Source: JBBIQS01 sp037442205 (GTDB taxonomy: Bacteria > Myxococcota > Myxococcia > Myxococcales > UBA5297). From it: 64,000 nucleotides of DNA. The stretch covers positions 21,170 to 85,169 of the forward strand of contig JBBIQS010000028.1 in assembly GCA_037442205.1 (NCBI GenBank). The letters run 5' to 3'. Numbering within the stretch: the stretch's first letter is position 1; the number at the start of each line of letters is the position of its first letter. This document shows, piece by piece, positions 24,364-33,812 of the stretch. The notes below the pieces were generated by a model, which did not search any database, had not been told where the DNA came from, and worked only from the letters and a program-made list of their open reading frames with translations. A program made the position numbers and the translations under genes.

Positions 24364-24924
24364 ATGAACACCGCCCTCCTCCTCGCCACCGTGCTGCTCG
24401 GCATCGCCCCCGGCGCCAAGGCTCCCGATTTCAGCGCCAGGAACCAGGACGGGAAGACCGTCAAGCTCTCGGAATTCCTCGGGAAGCGGGTGCTGCTCTA
24501 CTTCTACCCGAAGGACAACACCCCCGGCTGCACCGCCGAGGCCAAAAGTTTCACCGGCGACTATGACAAGTTCCAGAAGCTCGGGGTGGTGATCCTGGGA
24601 ATCTCGCGCCAGGGCGAGGAGAGCCACCGCGAGTTCCGGGCCAAGCTCGGGATTCCGTTCGACCTGCTGGTCGATGACGACGGGTCGATCGCCAAGGCCT
24701 TCGGGGTCGGCCACATCCCGATCTTCGGCGTCCACAAGCGCCAGAGCGTACTCATCGACAAGGACGGCACGGTGCTGCGCTTCTACGAGGACGTCGACGC
24801 CAAGGCGCACAGCGCCCAGGTGCTGGCTGACGTCCAGGAAGCCGACGCCAAGGCGGCCAAGCCCCCTACCGCTCAGGGCACGGCAGCGGACGCCGGCGCG
24901 GCGCCGACGAAGTCCTCTCCGTAG
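24364..24924 (+). CDS. Exported peroxiredoxin, BCP/PrxQ type, 1-Cys
   Basis: This 186-residue protein opens with a short hydrophobic signal (MNTALLLATVLLGIAPGAKA), then APDFSARNQDGKTVKLSEF and the peroxidatic motif YPKDNTPGCTAEA (Cys56). The resolving cysteine found five residues later in many BCP proteins is Lys61 here, and Cys56 is the only cysteine, so it must use an external thiol. It should reduce peroxides in the periplasm. The tail (after about residue 160) is Ala/Pro-rich. Its last 52 nt overlap the convergent gene. Confidence 0.85.
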   Translation: MNTALLLATVLLGIAPGAKAPDFSARNQDGKTVKLSEFLGKRVLLYFYPKDNTPGCTAEAKSFTGDYDKFQKLGVVILGISRQGEESHREFRAKLGIPFDLLVDDDGSIAKAFGVGHIPIFGVHKRQSVLIDKDGTVLRFYEDVDAKAHSAQVLADVQEADAKAAKPPTAQGTAADAGAAPTKSSP

Positions 24925-26225
24925 AGACTCTTGAAGGCCTCGGCCGCCGTGCTCCGCAGCTGGGCGTCGGGCATCGCGCAGGCCTTGGCGGGCAGGCTGG
25001 CGTAGGTCTCACCCTCTCCGAACATCTCGCGCAGCAGCACGCTGCTCGCGTACCAGTGCGGCGTGGCGCGGGCGTACCGGCCGGCCACCATCTGGACGAT
25101 CCGCGCCACCGCCAGGCAGCTGGGCGCGGCCCCGTCGTGGATCTCGGCGATCAAGGCGCGCAGCTCGCGCTCGGCCTTGTTGGCGAAGGGCATGTCGTCA
25201 TCGCCCACGGCAGCCACCAGCACCTCCGGCACCTTCCTCTCCGACGGGTCCAGCGCGTGGCGCGCCTCGTGCGCCTCGACCAGCGAGGACTCCAGCTCCA
25301 GCGAAGCCAGCAGCGCGCGATTCCCCTCCCCTTCGCGCAAGACCTCATCGGCCCGGTGCAGCTGTCTCAAGTCGGAGGCCAGCAGCAGCGGCCCGCGCGG
25401 GCGGCCGGTCTTGGCGTAGGGCTCAAGCCGCTCGAAGAACTCATCTCCCCAGACGAAGCCCTCCGGGCGATAGAAGGTCACCTGGCCCTCGTGCATCCGC
25501 TTCTCCATCGCCTCGAACAGCTCGCTGCGGCGCCGCAGCTGGCCCGCCGCCAGCGCCACCGCCGCCGCGCCCACCTTGCTCTCCAACTGCCCGCGGAAGA
25601 TCGCCCGCGCCGCCCTATCGACCTCGTTTCCCTTGGGAATCTCCGCGAACGCCTCCTCCAGATCCCGAGAGAGGTTCGGCTCCAGCCGATCGAGGAAGAC
25701 CACCGGCCCTTCGTCGTCGGTCAGCCCCTCCATTCCCATCTCGATGTTGAGCCGGTCCAGGCGTCGGACTCGCATCACGTCCAGCGCCTTGTCGCCCATC
25801 TTCCAGCGGGTGCGCAGCTCGAGCGCGTAGCTGAGGACGATGGGCCGCTTGCTCACCTGCTGGACGTCGAGCCAGTACCGCAGCCCGCTGCCTTCGAGGG
25901 CCTTGTTGAGGCGGACGGCGGCCTCGCGCGCCGCGGCGAACTTGGGAAAGGACTTCCCGAGCGCCTCGAGCTCGGGCGACAGCGCCGACACCGGCGGCGG
26001 GACCTGCGACAGGTCGGGCAACGGCGAGCCGCCTCCGCGATGGTGCTCCAGCGCCCACATCGGCAGGGTCTCGGCGAAGAAGAATCGCTCCGGGGAAATG
26101 CGCGGCCGGGAACCTGACCAGCGCCAGAACCCCAGCCCGCCGGCGATGGCGGCCACGCCGAGCAACACCGCCAAGTAAGGAAGCTTGCTGCGCTTGGGGA
26201 GCTCGTCTTCGACTTCCTCGGACAT
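24873..26225 (-). CDS. Single-span membrane protein with an HExxH motif, unknown family
   Basis: This 450-residue protein has a short charged cytoplasmic N-terminus, one membrane helix (about 16-33) and a large extracytoplasmic domain. At residues 319-323 HEARH fits the HExxH zinc-protease pattern, within LVEAHEARHAL. A third ligand is not identifiable by eye, so peptidase activity is only a possibility. The domain is helix-rich, with SYALELRTRWKMG and ARAIFRGQLE segments. It lies 42 nt after the hydrolase gene in the ftsEX run, which suggests an envelope role. Its 3' end overlaps the peroxiredoxin gene. Confidence 0.65.
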   Translation of the reverse strand: MSEEVEDELPKRSKLPYLAVLLGVAAIAGGLGFWRWSGSRPRISPERFFFAETLPMWALEHHRGGGSPLPDLSQVPPPVSALSPELEALGKSFPKFAAAREAAVRLNKALEGSGLRYWLDVQQVSKRPIVLSYALELRTRWKMGDKALDVMRVRRLDRLNIEMGMEGLTDDEGPVVFLDRLEPNLSRDLEEAFAEIPKGNEVDRAARAIFRGQLESKVGAAAVALAAGQLRRRSELFEAMEKRMHEGQVTFYRPEGFVWGDEFFERLEPYAKTGRPRGPLLLASDLRQLHRADEVLREGEGNRALLASLELESSLVEAHEARHALDPSERKVPEVLVAAVGDDDMPFANKAERELRALIAEIHDGAAPSCLAVARIVQMVAGRYARATPHWYASSVLLREMFGEGETYASLPAKACAMPDAQLRSTAAEAFKSLYGEDFVGAAPASAAVP

Positions 26226-26267
26226 CGCGATCCTCTCCGCCAGAGTGAGCGGTGAGGATACGACGAC

Positions 26268-27149
26268 TCAGGCCGGGAGCGGATCCAGCCGGCGGCGCAG
26301 GAAGGAGTCGATCATCCCGACCAGCTGCCGCGGCCGTTCCAGCTGCGGGCAGTGCCCGAAGCCATCGATGACGTTGATCTCCGCGCTCGACGGCAGGTGC
26401 TGGCGGAAGAAGTCGATACCTTCGAAGGGGAGGACCTTCTCCTGGCCGCCCCAGAGCAGCAGCGTCGGCATCGAGAGCGCCCGCACCTCGTCGGGAGCCA
26501 GCCCCTCGACGCGGCTCGCCTCCTCGATCAGCTTTGCGACTCCGGGCCGGGCCAGCTGGTTGCGCATGCCCGGAGCGAACAGCGTCGGCAGCAGCGGCGG
26601 CGGGCGCACGTAGACCCGGCGCATCAGCTCGCGGGCGCCGTGCTCGGTGCCGTCGGCGTAGATGGTCAGGGTCTGCTTGAGCTTGTCGGGCCCCAGCGGC
26701 GCCCCGGCCGGTGCCACCAGCACCGCGGCCCGGACCTTCTTGGGATGGCGCGCGGCGAACCGGGCCACCAGCGCCCCGCCCAGCGAATTGCCGATCATCA
26801 CCACCGGCCCGCCTACCTTGGCCTCCAGGAACCTGTCGACGAACTCGAGCAGCCCGTCGAAGCCGAGCGGCCCGGAGCGCGGCAGCGGCCCGAATCCCGA
26901 GCCGGGCATGTCCGGCACCAGCACCCGGCCCGCGCTCTTGGCGAACGGAAAGATCACCCGCGACCATCCGGCCGCCGAGCTGCCCAGCCCGTGGATGAGC
27001 ACCACCGTCGGGCCGCCGCGGTTCTTTCCCGCCAGGTCGAAGTAGTGGATCTGGTCACCGTCCAGATCCGCCAGCACCGATTTCACCCCTCCCAGCACCA
27101 GCTGGCGCCGCAGAAGCTCCATCGCCAGCGGGAACAAATGCTCCCTCAT
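26268..27149 (-). CDS. Alpha/beta hydrolase
   Basis: This 293-residue protein has the oxyanion-side motif LIHGLGSSAAGW (about 51-62), the nucleophile elbow GNSLGG with Ser122, and the late histidine GFGHCPQ (His266). The position usually held by Asp in the GxxD loop reads GGQEKVLP, so Glu237 may serve as acid. The fold is that of carboxylesterases and related hydrolases; the substrate is unknown. It follows the EnvC-like gene by 25 nt and probably shares its transcript. There is no signal peptide, so it should be cytoplasmic. Confidence 0.8.
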   Translation of the reverse strand: MREHLFPLAMELLRRQLVLGGVKSVLADLDGDQIHYFDLAGKNRGGPTVVLIHGLGSSAAGWSRVIFPFAKSAGRVLVPDMPGSGFGPLPRSGPLGFDGLLEFVDRFLEAKVGGPVVMIGNSLGGALVARFAARHPKKVRAAVLVAPAGAPLGPDKLKQTLTIYADGTEHGARELMRRVYVRPPPLLPTLFAPGMRNQLARPGVAKLIEEASRVEGLAPDEVRALSMPTLLLWGGQEKVLPFEGIDFFRQHLPSSAEINVIDGFGHCPQLERPRQLVGMIDSFLRRRLDPLPA

Positions 27150-27174
27150 GCTCGCTGCTCCTTACGACAGGCGG

Positions 27175-28299
27175 TCAGGGGGCTCCCAGCCAGCTCTTGG
27201 GATCGACCGGCTTCCCCTTCTCGCGGATCTCAAAATAGAGGTACGCGCCCTTCATCGAGCCAGTATCGCCGACCGCGCCTAGGGTCTGCCCCTGTTCGAC
27301 ATCGGCCCCCACCGCCACGTCCAAGCGGCCGAGATGGGCGTAGAGCGAGTGGTAGGCATCGCCATGGTCGACGATCACCAGGTTGCCGTAGCCGCGGAAC
27401 GGCCCGGCGTGCACCACCTTGCCCGGTCCCACCGCAACCACTGGCGAGCCCTCGGGAGCGCGCAGGTCGATGCCCTTCTGGAAAGTGACGGTGTTGAACT
27501 TGGGGTTGACCACCTTGCCGAAGCCGACCTCGATCGGCCCGCTGGCCGGGAAGGGCAGCTTCCCCTTGCGGCGGGCGAAGCTCGAGGCCTTCAGGTCGCC
27601 CTGCAGCTCCTCGATCATCCGCGTCAGCTCCTGGTGCTGGCGCTGCAGCTCGACGAGGGCCCTCTCCTTGAGGTCCTGCTCCTCGACGATCGACGAGTGG
27701 AGGGCGGTCAGCTGCTCCTTGCGGCCGCGCGCCGCCTCGCGCTGCGCCTGGGCGCTCTGCACCCGGGCCAGATGCTCCCTCTTCGCCTCCTCGGCCTTCG
27801 CCCGCTTCTGCTGCACCGCCGCGAGCGACAGCTTGGCCCGCTCGAGCGCCTTCAGGTCCTCCGCCAGCACGAGCTCGAGCGCCTTCTGGCGCCAGAGCAG
27901 ATCGCCGACCGAGCTGGACGCCAACATGATCGAGGCCCGCTGCTGGCGCCCGAGCTGGTAGCGGGCGCGCAGCCTTGGGCTGAGCTGCTCGATCAGCACC
28001 GTGAAGGACTGGCGGGCGGCCTCCTCTTCGGCCTGGGCGAGCTTGGCCTTGGCGGCCGCCGCCTGCGCCTGCTCCTCTGAGGCGGCAGCCGCATCCTCCA
28101 TCGCGCGAACCTGCTCCTCGGCCGCCGAGAGCTCGTCCAGCACCGACGTGGCTTTGTCGTGCAGCCGCTGGAGCGCTTCCTCGTTGGTTTCGACCTGCTT
28201 CGCGAGCTGGTCGGCGCTGGCCTGCGGAGCCTCTGCCGGCTGGGCCGCAGCCAAGGTCGAGAGGAGCGCCAGGGCGCCGATGGCGAGGAGGCGGAGCAT
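27175..28299 (-). CDS. envC: EnvC-like murein hydrolase activator (degenerate LytM/M23 domain)
   Basis: This 374-residue protein has a signal peptide (MLRLLAIGALALLSTLAAAQ), long coiled-coil helices (about 25-240) and a C-terminal LytM domain (about 255-370). In that domain the zinc ligands are partly lost: the first motif is FQKGIDLRAPEG (Gln instead of His) and the last is LYFEIR (Tyr instead of His), exactly as in EnvC activators that no longer hydrolyse peptidoglycan. In E. coli, EnvC is held by FtsX and switches on amidases at the septum. Its gene begins at the codon after the ftsX stop, so the FtsEX-EnvC module is genetically complete here. Confidence 0.87.
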   Translation of the reverse strand: MLRLLAIGALALLSTLAAAQPAEAPQASADQLAKQVETNEEALQRLHDKATSVLDELSAAEEQVRAMEDAAAASEEQAQAAAAKAKLAQAEEEAARQSFTVLIEQLSPRLRARYQLGRQQRASIMLASSSVGDLLWRQKALELVLAEDLKALERAKLSLAAVQQKRAKAEEAKREHLARVQSAQAQREAARGRKEQLTALHSSIVEEQDLKERALVELQRQHQELTRMIEELQGDLKASSFARRKGKLPFPASGPIEVGFGKVVNPKFNTVTFQKGIDLRAPEGSPVVAVGPGKVVHAGPFRGYGNLVIVDHGDAYHSLYAHLGRLDVAVGADVEQGQTLGAVGDTGSMKGAYLYFEIREKGKPVDPKSWLGAP

Positions 28300-29193
28300 C
28301 TAGAGCCTCATGAACCGGCGCACGGCCCAGATGCTGCCCAGCAGCCCCAGAATCACCCCTAGCCCCGCCAGCTCGAGCAGCCCGCGCACCTCCAGCAGGT
28401 TGGGGAGCGGCAGCTGGGCGGTCAGGAAGCTGAAGGCCTCGCCCACCCGCGGCGCGACGTAGACCGAGATCGCCAGCAGCCCCAGCGCGGCCACGGCCGC
28501 GCCCATCAACCCCTGGAAGGCGCCTTCGATGAGGAACGGAACCTTGACGAAGGTGTCGGTGGCGCCGACCAACTGCTGGATCTCGATCTCCGCCCGCCGG
28601 GCATAGATCGCGAGCTGCAGCGTCGCCGAGACCACCACCAGCGCCGCCAGCAGCACCAACGCCAACAGCAGCGCGCCCGCCCAGCGGACCGCCAGCGACA
28701 GCCGCTGGAGGCGCTCGAGCAGATCCCGGCCGTACTCGACGGACGCGACCTCCGGCGCTTGCTGAAGCTTCCCGGCGAAGACGGCCACCGCGGCCGCCGA
28801 GCGGCTGTCGGCAGCAGGCCGTAGCTCCAGGCTGGCGGGCAGCGGATTCTTCGGCAGGTGATCGAGCACCTGCCCGGCCCCGCCGAGCTCGCGGGCGAGC
28901 CGCGCCAGCGCCTCCTCGGGACCGACCAGCTTGACCTCGGCGCGCTCTTCTCTGCGGAGCCGCTCGGCCAGCCGGCTCGCGTCCTCCGGGCTGATCGCGT
29001 CCTTCAGATAGGCGGTGATCTCCACGTCGCCGCCCCAGGCGTCCACCGCCGCGCCCACCGCTCCCGCCGCGAAGCGCGACAGCCCCATCGCCAGCAGCGA
29101 CACGCCGATCGCCAGCGCCGCCACCGCGTGCACGAAAAAGCTCTGCCGCAGTCCGCCGAGCGCCGTTCGCAGGAAGTAGACGAGCTTGACCAC
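28300..29193 (-). CDS. ftsX: Cell-division ABC transporter permease FtsX
   Basis: This 297-residue protein has four membrane helices: one near residues 22-45, then three between about 165 and 290, and an extracytoplasmic domain between the first and second (about 50-160). That is the FtsX layout. EIEIQQLVGATDTFVKVPFLIEGAFQGL is the conserved cytoplasmic-facing coupling region (quoted in part). With FtsE it transmits ATP-driven motion to the periplasmic activator. It is 18 nt downstream of ftsE, and its stop directly adjoins the envC-like start. Confidence 0.92.
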   Translation of the reverse strand: MVKLVYFLRTALGGLRQSFFVHAVAALAIGVSLLAMGLSRFAAGAVGAAVDAWGGDVEITAYLKDAISPEDASRLAERLRREERAEVKLVGPEEALARLARELGGAGQVLDHLPKNPLPASLELRPAADSRSAAAVAVFAGKLQQAPEVASVEYGRDLLERLQRLSLAVRWAGALLLALVLLAALVVVSATLQLAIYARRAEIEIQQLVGATDTFVKVPFLIEGAFQGLMGAAVAALGLLAISVYVAPRVGEAFSFLTAQLPLPNLLEVRGLLELAGLGVILGLLGSIWAVRRFMRL

Positions 29194-29211
29194 GCAGAGT
29201 CCTCAGGCCTG

Positions 29212-29901
<690 letters not shown>

Positions 29902-30020
29902 GGGCCCGAGGTTTTACCACAGGAGCGGCGCCACCCTGGCCGCTCCTTTTCCCACCGGGCTTTCCGGCACTCCCTGGGCCGCTGCTCGAGCCAGGATTGG
30001 GCCGCCGGCCAGCACCGCGG

Positions 30021-30776
30021 TCACATCTGCGTGCCGATCGTCAGCCCCGCGTACCCGGCCGCGACCCACTGGTTCGAGGCGTTGCCGGCCGCCATCCCGT
30101 AGCCGAGGAGAAGCCTGCCGCTGACCATCGCTTCGACGGCAATGTCGCGCGCCAGCGAATAGGAGACTCCCAGTCGCGGGCCGGAATTGATCCCCGCCGT
30201 CAGCAGCTCCAGGTCCGCAGACTTCGTCTTGACCGCGGTGAGTTCGTTGTCCCAGCGGAAGAGCAGTCCGATGGCGCTGGCGTCGCCGGTCAGCTGGATG
30301 TGGCGCGTGCCTGCGCCCAGCCCGAAACCGCCGCCGGTGAGCCCGCCCAGGTAGATGTCGCCGTGCAGATCGACGTTGGTCCAGTCGATCGCCAGCGGGC
30401 GCATCTGGAAGGCACAGGCGGACTGGCCGAACAGGCAGCGAAAACCGGCCGCCGGCTCGTAGGAGATCGCTCGCGAGGGGGTGGCCTGCGCGACCTGCAC
30501 CGGCTGGGCCCGCTCGGCGAGAGGCGGCGCGGGTGGCGGCGGCAGGGGAGCATCTGGTGCCGGCGGCGGAGGCAGTGGCGCCGGCGGGGCCGCCTCGGGT
30601 GCGGGGGCAGCCGCCCAAGCGATCCAACCGCCGGCCTGGCCGTCGGAGCCCCTGGGCGCGGTATCTGAGGTGTCCGCGCGGGCTGCGAACGCCAGCAGGC
30701 AGAGGGCCAGGGCCAGCAGCCGAGCGGCCGATGGAGGGAACGAGATCCGAGGAGCTGAACGGGGAAGTGAAGGCAT
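30021..30776 (-). CDS. Exported protein with Pro/Ala-rich spacer and barrel-like C-terminus
   Basis: This 251-residue protein starts at ATG 30776 (GGGAG eight bases upstream; another in-frame ATG lies seven codons further out). It has a signal peptide (ARLLALALCLLAFAARA), a spacer of about 40 residues rich in Pro-Ala-Pro (APEAAPPAPLPPPPAPDAP), then a domain of short strands and glycine turns (YLGGLTGGGFGLGAGTRHI, VAAGYAGLTIGTQM). The C-terminal part looks like an outer-membrane barrel, and the spacer could cross peptidoglycan. No family is recognised. Confidence 0.68.
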   Translation of the reverse strand: MPSLPRSAPRISFPPSAARLLALALCLLAFAARADTSDTAPRGSDGQAGGWIAWAAAPAPEAAPPAPLPPPPAPDAPLPPPPAPPLAERAQPVQVAQATPSRAISYEPAAGFRCLFGQSACAFQMRPLAIDWTNVDLHGDIYLGGLTGGGFGLGAGTRHIQLTGDASAIGLLFRWDNELTAVKTKSADLELLTAGINSGPRLGVSYSLARDIAVEAMVSGRLLLGYGMAAGNASNQWVAAGYAGLTIGTQM

Positions 30777-30981
30777 GCGATTTCTCCCGGCTCGCACATC
30801 GCGAGCTCGGCCTCTTGAATGCTGGGTCGGCTCGGCGCCCGAACATTCAAAGCCAGCCCGCGCTCGCTCGGAGTCATCGCCTGCGGACGAGGTTCGGCGA
30901 TTGGGGGCGCGTCCAGGCCGCTGGCCGGTCAGCGCGGGGCACCAGCCGAAGGGGAGTTGGTGCGCGCGCCCGCGCTGACGC

Positions 30982-31227
30982 TCAGGGCGCCTGCTTGCCC
31001 GGTTTGGGCGAAGGCATGGTCTTGTCGCAGTCCGAGCGACAGCGGTCCTTCTGGAAGTCGCACAGCCGCTTGCAGTCCCTCACTCTGCCGGTCTGCTGGT
31101 GGCAGGACTCCTGGCAGCCGCTTCTCAGGTCGCAGGCCTTGCGGCATTCGGCGACCAGCTTGGCGTGGTCGGGCTTGGGACCCGAGGCCGCCGACAGCGA
31201 CAGGACGATGGCGAAGAGTGGGAGCAT
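30982..31227 (-). CDS. Tiny secreted protein with four CX3C motifs
   Basis: This 81-residue protein has a signal peptide (MLPLFAIVLSLSAAS) and eight cysteines arranged as four CX3C pairs (28/32, 38/42, 52/56, 63/67) with spacers of 5, 9 and 6 residues. CX3C pairs on facing helices can form disulfide-bonded hairpins. It ends in a basic Pro/Lys tail (SPKPGKQAP). It is the last gene of the Tad-like operon, 17 nt after the Flp-like pilin. I recognise no family; a structural or adhesive role on the pilus is a guess. Confidence 0.65.
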   Translation of the reverse strand: MLPLFAIVLSLSAASGPKPDHAKLVAECRKACDLRSGCQESCHQQTGRVRDCKRLCDFQKDRCRSDCDKTMPSPKPGKQAP

Positions 31228-31244
31228 CGAGGCACACGCACCGG

Positions 31245-31475
31245 TTAGGGGAAGGCCATCTTGAGCACGAAGTAGACCGAGCCGAGGTAGGTGTCGAAGC
31301 CCCGCATCAGGTCGTCGTAGTAGCCCCAGCCTCCGGCCACGGCGATTCCGCCCAGCAGCATCACGGTCGAGATGGTCGAGTACTCCACCATCGCCTGGCC
31401 CGGCGACTCCAGCGACCAGAGCCAGCACGCCAGCTGCCGCAGCCGTCGGCAGGCTGCCTTCGTCGAAGGGGTCAC
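31245..31475 (-). CDS. Flp-like small prepilin
   Basis: This 76-residue protein starts at GTG 31475 (GTGA overlap with the previous stop). A basic N-terminus leads to SPGQAMVEYSTISTVMLLGG, which has the Gly, the Glu at +5-like position (Glu31 in VEY) and the following hydrophobic helix of Flp/TadE-type prepilins. The rest is short (GYYDDLMRGFDTYLGSVYFV). It would be processed by a prepilin peptidase and assembled by a Tad secretion machine; neither is in the window. Confidence 0.65.
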   Translation of the reverse strand: MTPSTKAACRRLRQLACWLWSLESPGQAMVEYSTISTVMLLGGIAVAGGWGYYDDLMRGFDTYLGSVYFVLKMAFP

Positions 31476-31771
31476 GGCGCCTCTCCCTCGGCATGCTCGT
31501 GGGCAGCGCCCTTGGGGCTTCGGGTGGGGGGGCTCATGGCCTTCTTGCACATGTCCTTGGCCATGGCGACGCGCTCCTCACAGGCGGCCTCGCAGCTGGC
31601 TGGCGCGCCCTGCTGCGCCTGCTTCTGCTTGTTGGCGTTCTGGTACTGGCGCCGCGCCTTCTTGGCGCACGAATCGGCGCACTTGGCCTCGGCCTGCTTG
31701 ACCATGGCGTTGCAGTCCGGCTTCTGGGGCTGGGCGCCGAGCGACAGCGCGGCAATCAAGACCAAGATCAT
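31472..31771 (-). CDS. Small secreted protein with symmetric twin-CX3C layout
   Basis: This 99-residue protein starts at ATG 31771, with GGAGGAACCC upstream. It has a short signal (MILVLIAALSLGAQ) and six cysteines at 20, 31, 35, 60, 64 and 75. The spacing reads 10-3-24-3-10, a mirror-symmetric layout expected of an antiparallel helical hairpin closed by disulfides. The tail is His/Glu-rich (AAHEHAEGEAP). Both ends overlap neighbours by 4 nt, so it is translated together with the Tad-like proteins. No known family was recognised. Confidence 0.68.
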   Translation of the reverse strand: MILVLIAALSLGAQPQKPDCNAMVKQAEAKCADSCAKKARRQYQNANKQKQAQQGAPASCEAACEERVAMAKDMCKKAMSPPTRSPKGAAHEHAEGEAP

Positions 31772-32613
31772 GGGTTCCTCCGGGAGAGGCACATCACCGA
31801 CACGGCGCAGCCTCCCTCGCGCTTGGAGACGGAAACGACGCAGCGCTCGGCGCCACGCGTCCATCCCTCTTCGTTCAATCCCCCCTCGGCCCGCCTGGAT
31901 TGCGGATCGGCCTTCCATCCGACGGGCGGCAGGGCCTGGCGGTAGAACTCGATGAGCTCGGTCGGGCTCTGGCAGTCCGCCGTCAGCAGCCAGGTCCGCT
32001 GCTGGCGGTCGCCGCTTGCGGACTGCACCGACACCGGCTGGCTGGCCAGCGGCGGCACCGGCCAGTCCTTGGGCGGTTCGCTGGTCTCGCCCCGGCTCAT
32101 TCGAGCCGGATCCGAGACTGAGGCCATCACCATCGTTCCGTCGGGCACCGGGAGCACGGTGATGGTGCGCAAGAAGCCGTCGGCCGGGTCGCGGAAGGCC
32201 AGGTAGCGGCTGAGAGCCGTGACCTCTCCTTCGCGCACCTGGATGCCGGCAGCCCGCAGCTGCTGGGTGTAGTCGGCGAGCAGCTGCTGGAGCGGGACGC
32301 CGAGCTGCATCGAGCCCATGCGCACCATCGCCCCCGACAGCTTGACCTCTTCGCCCAGGTTCTCCCGCGGCACCATGCCCTGGTAGCTGGCGAACGCGAA
32401 CAGCTCCTGGGCCGGCAGGTGGCGCAGCCGCTCGAGCACCAGCTGATAGGCGGCCGGATCGCGGGGAGGGAGCACCGGCAGCTGCGACCTTCCGACGCTG
32501 TAGGGATGCTGCGCGTCCCGAGCCGGCGCCGCCTGTGCCCCGGCCGGCGCCGGCGAGCCGGCGGCTGCCAACGACATCAGCGCCCCGAGCGCCAGCGCGC
32601 GCCTCGAGCTCAC
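31768..32613 (-). CDS. Exported protein of the Tad-like operon, unknown family
   Basis: This 281-residue protein starts at GTG 32613 (GTGA overlap). It has a signal peptide (RALALGALMSLAAAGSPAPAGA). The mature part contains LRHLPAQELFAFASYQGMVP and a C-terminal half resembling a small alpha/beta domain (TELIEFYRQALPPVGWKAD), a pattern seen in secreted or lipoprotein domains that assess side-chain packing on membranes. Two cysteines near the C-terminus (RCVVSV, GCAVSVMC) may pair. Its operon position suggests a pilus or envelope assembly role. Confidence 0.65.
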   Translation of the reverse strand: MSSRRALALGALMSLAAAGSPAPAGAQAAPARDAQHPYSVGRSQLPVLPPRDPAAYQLVLERLRHLPAQELFAFASYQGMVPRENLGEEVKLSGAMVRMGSMQLGVPLQQLLADYTQQLRAAGIQVREGEVTALSRYLAFRDPADGFLRTITVLPVPDGTMVMASVSDPARMSRGETSEPPKDWPVPPLASQPVSVQSASGDRQQRTWLLTADCQSPTELIEFYRQALPPVGWKADPQSRRAEGGLNEEGWTRGAERCVVSVSKREGGCAVSVMCLSRRNP

Positions 32614-33812
32614 TTCCCCTCCGAGTTCGTCGCGCCCAGGTAGTACTTGCCGCGGGCGTTGTAGGAGTTGAGCAGCTCGTCGAAGAGCGGGGTGGTCATG
32701 AAGGTGCTGTCGCCGAACAAGCCGGGGATGGTCCGCTGGTAGTCGCCGGTGTTGGCGGCATCGGGGGCCTCGAAGTTGGCGACCATCCAGAAGCCCGCGC
32801 TGTTGGGGATCCCGAGCATGCCGAAGCCGGTGTTGGGCGACCCCGTCGGATCGATGCCGACGGCGGCGACCATGTTGCTCATCGCCGATCCCGAGTAGGC
32901 GGCACACGCTCCCGCCACCGCCAGGTACCAGGCCGGGGCGGTAAACACCTTCTTGGCCTTGGCGTAGTAGGCGTTGTTGGCGGTCTTGATGCCGCTCAGC
33001 CCGCTGCCCCAGGTGATGATCCCGCCCTGTTCGTCGACCTGGACCGGGTCGCCGACCCCCAGGCCCCAGCTGTCCACCAGGATCGCGGCGCGGTCCTTGA
33101 GGAGGAGGTCGGCGGTGCCGTCGCCTCCGTTCCTGTGCGCGTCGCCGGTGCGGTACTTCTTGTTGAAGAGCTTGACGTCGTTGACCCTGCCGAAGCCGGC
33201 CAGGAACGTCTCGCCGATCAGGTAGTTGAACATCCAGCCCTTGCCCCAGCAGCTGGCGACCCCGCCCTCGGACAGGTTGTTCTTGAACCAATTGAGCCCC
33301 GCCGCCGCCATCCCGTAGCGCTCGGCGCCGGCGTTGCCGACGATGTCGCAGGAGAGCTGGGTGGCGACGCCGGGGTTGGTGTAGGGGTCGTCGGTCTTGC
33401 AGTCCCCGGGGCCCTGGCACCAGCAGACGTGTCCGAACGGCTGGGTGTGGTGGTACTTGTGCCCGGCGTCGGAGAAGCCCGGCCAGCCGCCGACCGCGTC
33501 GATGCGCCCTTCGTTGATGTAGGAGCTGTCGTGGTCGGCGTAGTGGACCCGGTTTATGTTCGCCGCCGACTCGAGGACGTCGCGGGCATTGGCCCGGTCG
33601 ACGCTGCGCTGGCGCGGGCGAGTGGTCTGGTCCCAGGTCGTGGAGATGACGCCTTCCTGGATGTCGAGCAAGTGCGCCACCGCGTCCTGGGCGAAGAAGA
33701 TGAACAGCGTCAGCGGCACGAAGACGATCATCAGCAGCGACATCTCCACCGCCGCCTGGCCGGACTCCCGGCCCGCGCTCCACCATCCGCCTGCCGAGGA
33801 TTGGGCGCTCAT
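32610..33812 (-). CDS. TadE/TadG-like membrane-anchored minor pilin (second)
   Basis: This 400-residue protein has a TadE-type start: SGQAAVEMSLLMIVFVPLTLF, one N-terminal membrane helix (about 24-45) and a long extracytoplasmic part with several cysteines (CWCQGPGDCKTDD, ASCWGKGW). TadE-like pseudopilins are processed and sit at the base or tip of Tad pili. Its start overlaps the previous stop (ATGA at 33809-33812). The large C-terminal domain has no recognised family and may be the functional head. Confidence 0.75.
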   Translation of the reverse strand: MSAQSSAGGWWSAGRESGQAAVEMSLLMIVFVPLTLFIFFAQDAVAHLLDIQEGVISTTWDQTTRPRQRSVDRANARDVLESAANINRVHYADHDSSYINEGRIDAVGGWPGFSDAGHKYHHTQPFGHVCWCQGPGDCKTDDPYTNPGVATQLSCDIVGNAGAERYGMAAAGLNWFKNNLSEGGVASCWGKGWMFNYLIGETFLAGFGRVNDVKLFNKKYRTGDAHRNGGDGTADLLLKDRAAILVDSWGLGVGDPVQVDEQGGIITWGSGLSGIKTANNAYYAKAKKVFTAPAWYLAVAGACAAYSGSAMSNMVAAVGIDPTGSPNTGFGMLGIPNSAGFWMVANFEAPDAANTGDYQRTIPGLFGDSTFMTTPLFDELLNSYNARGKYYLGATNSEGK

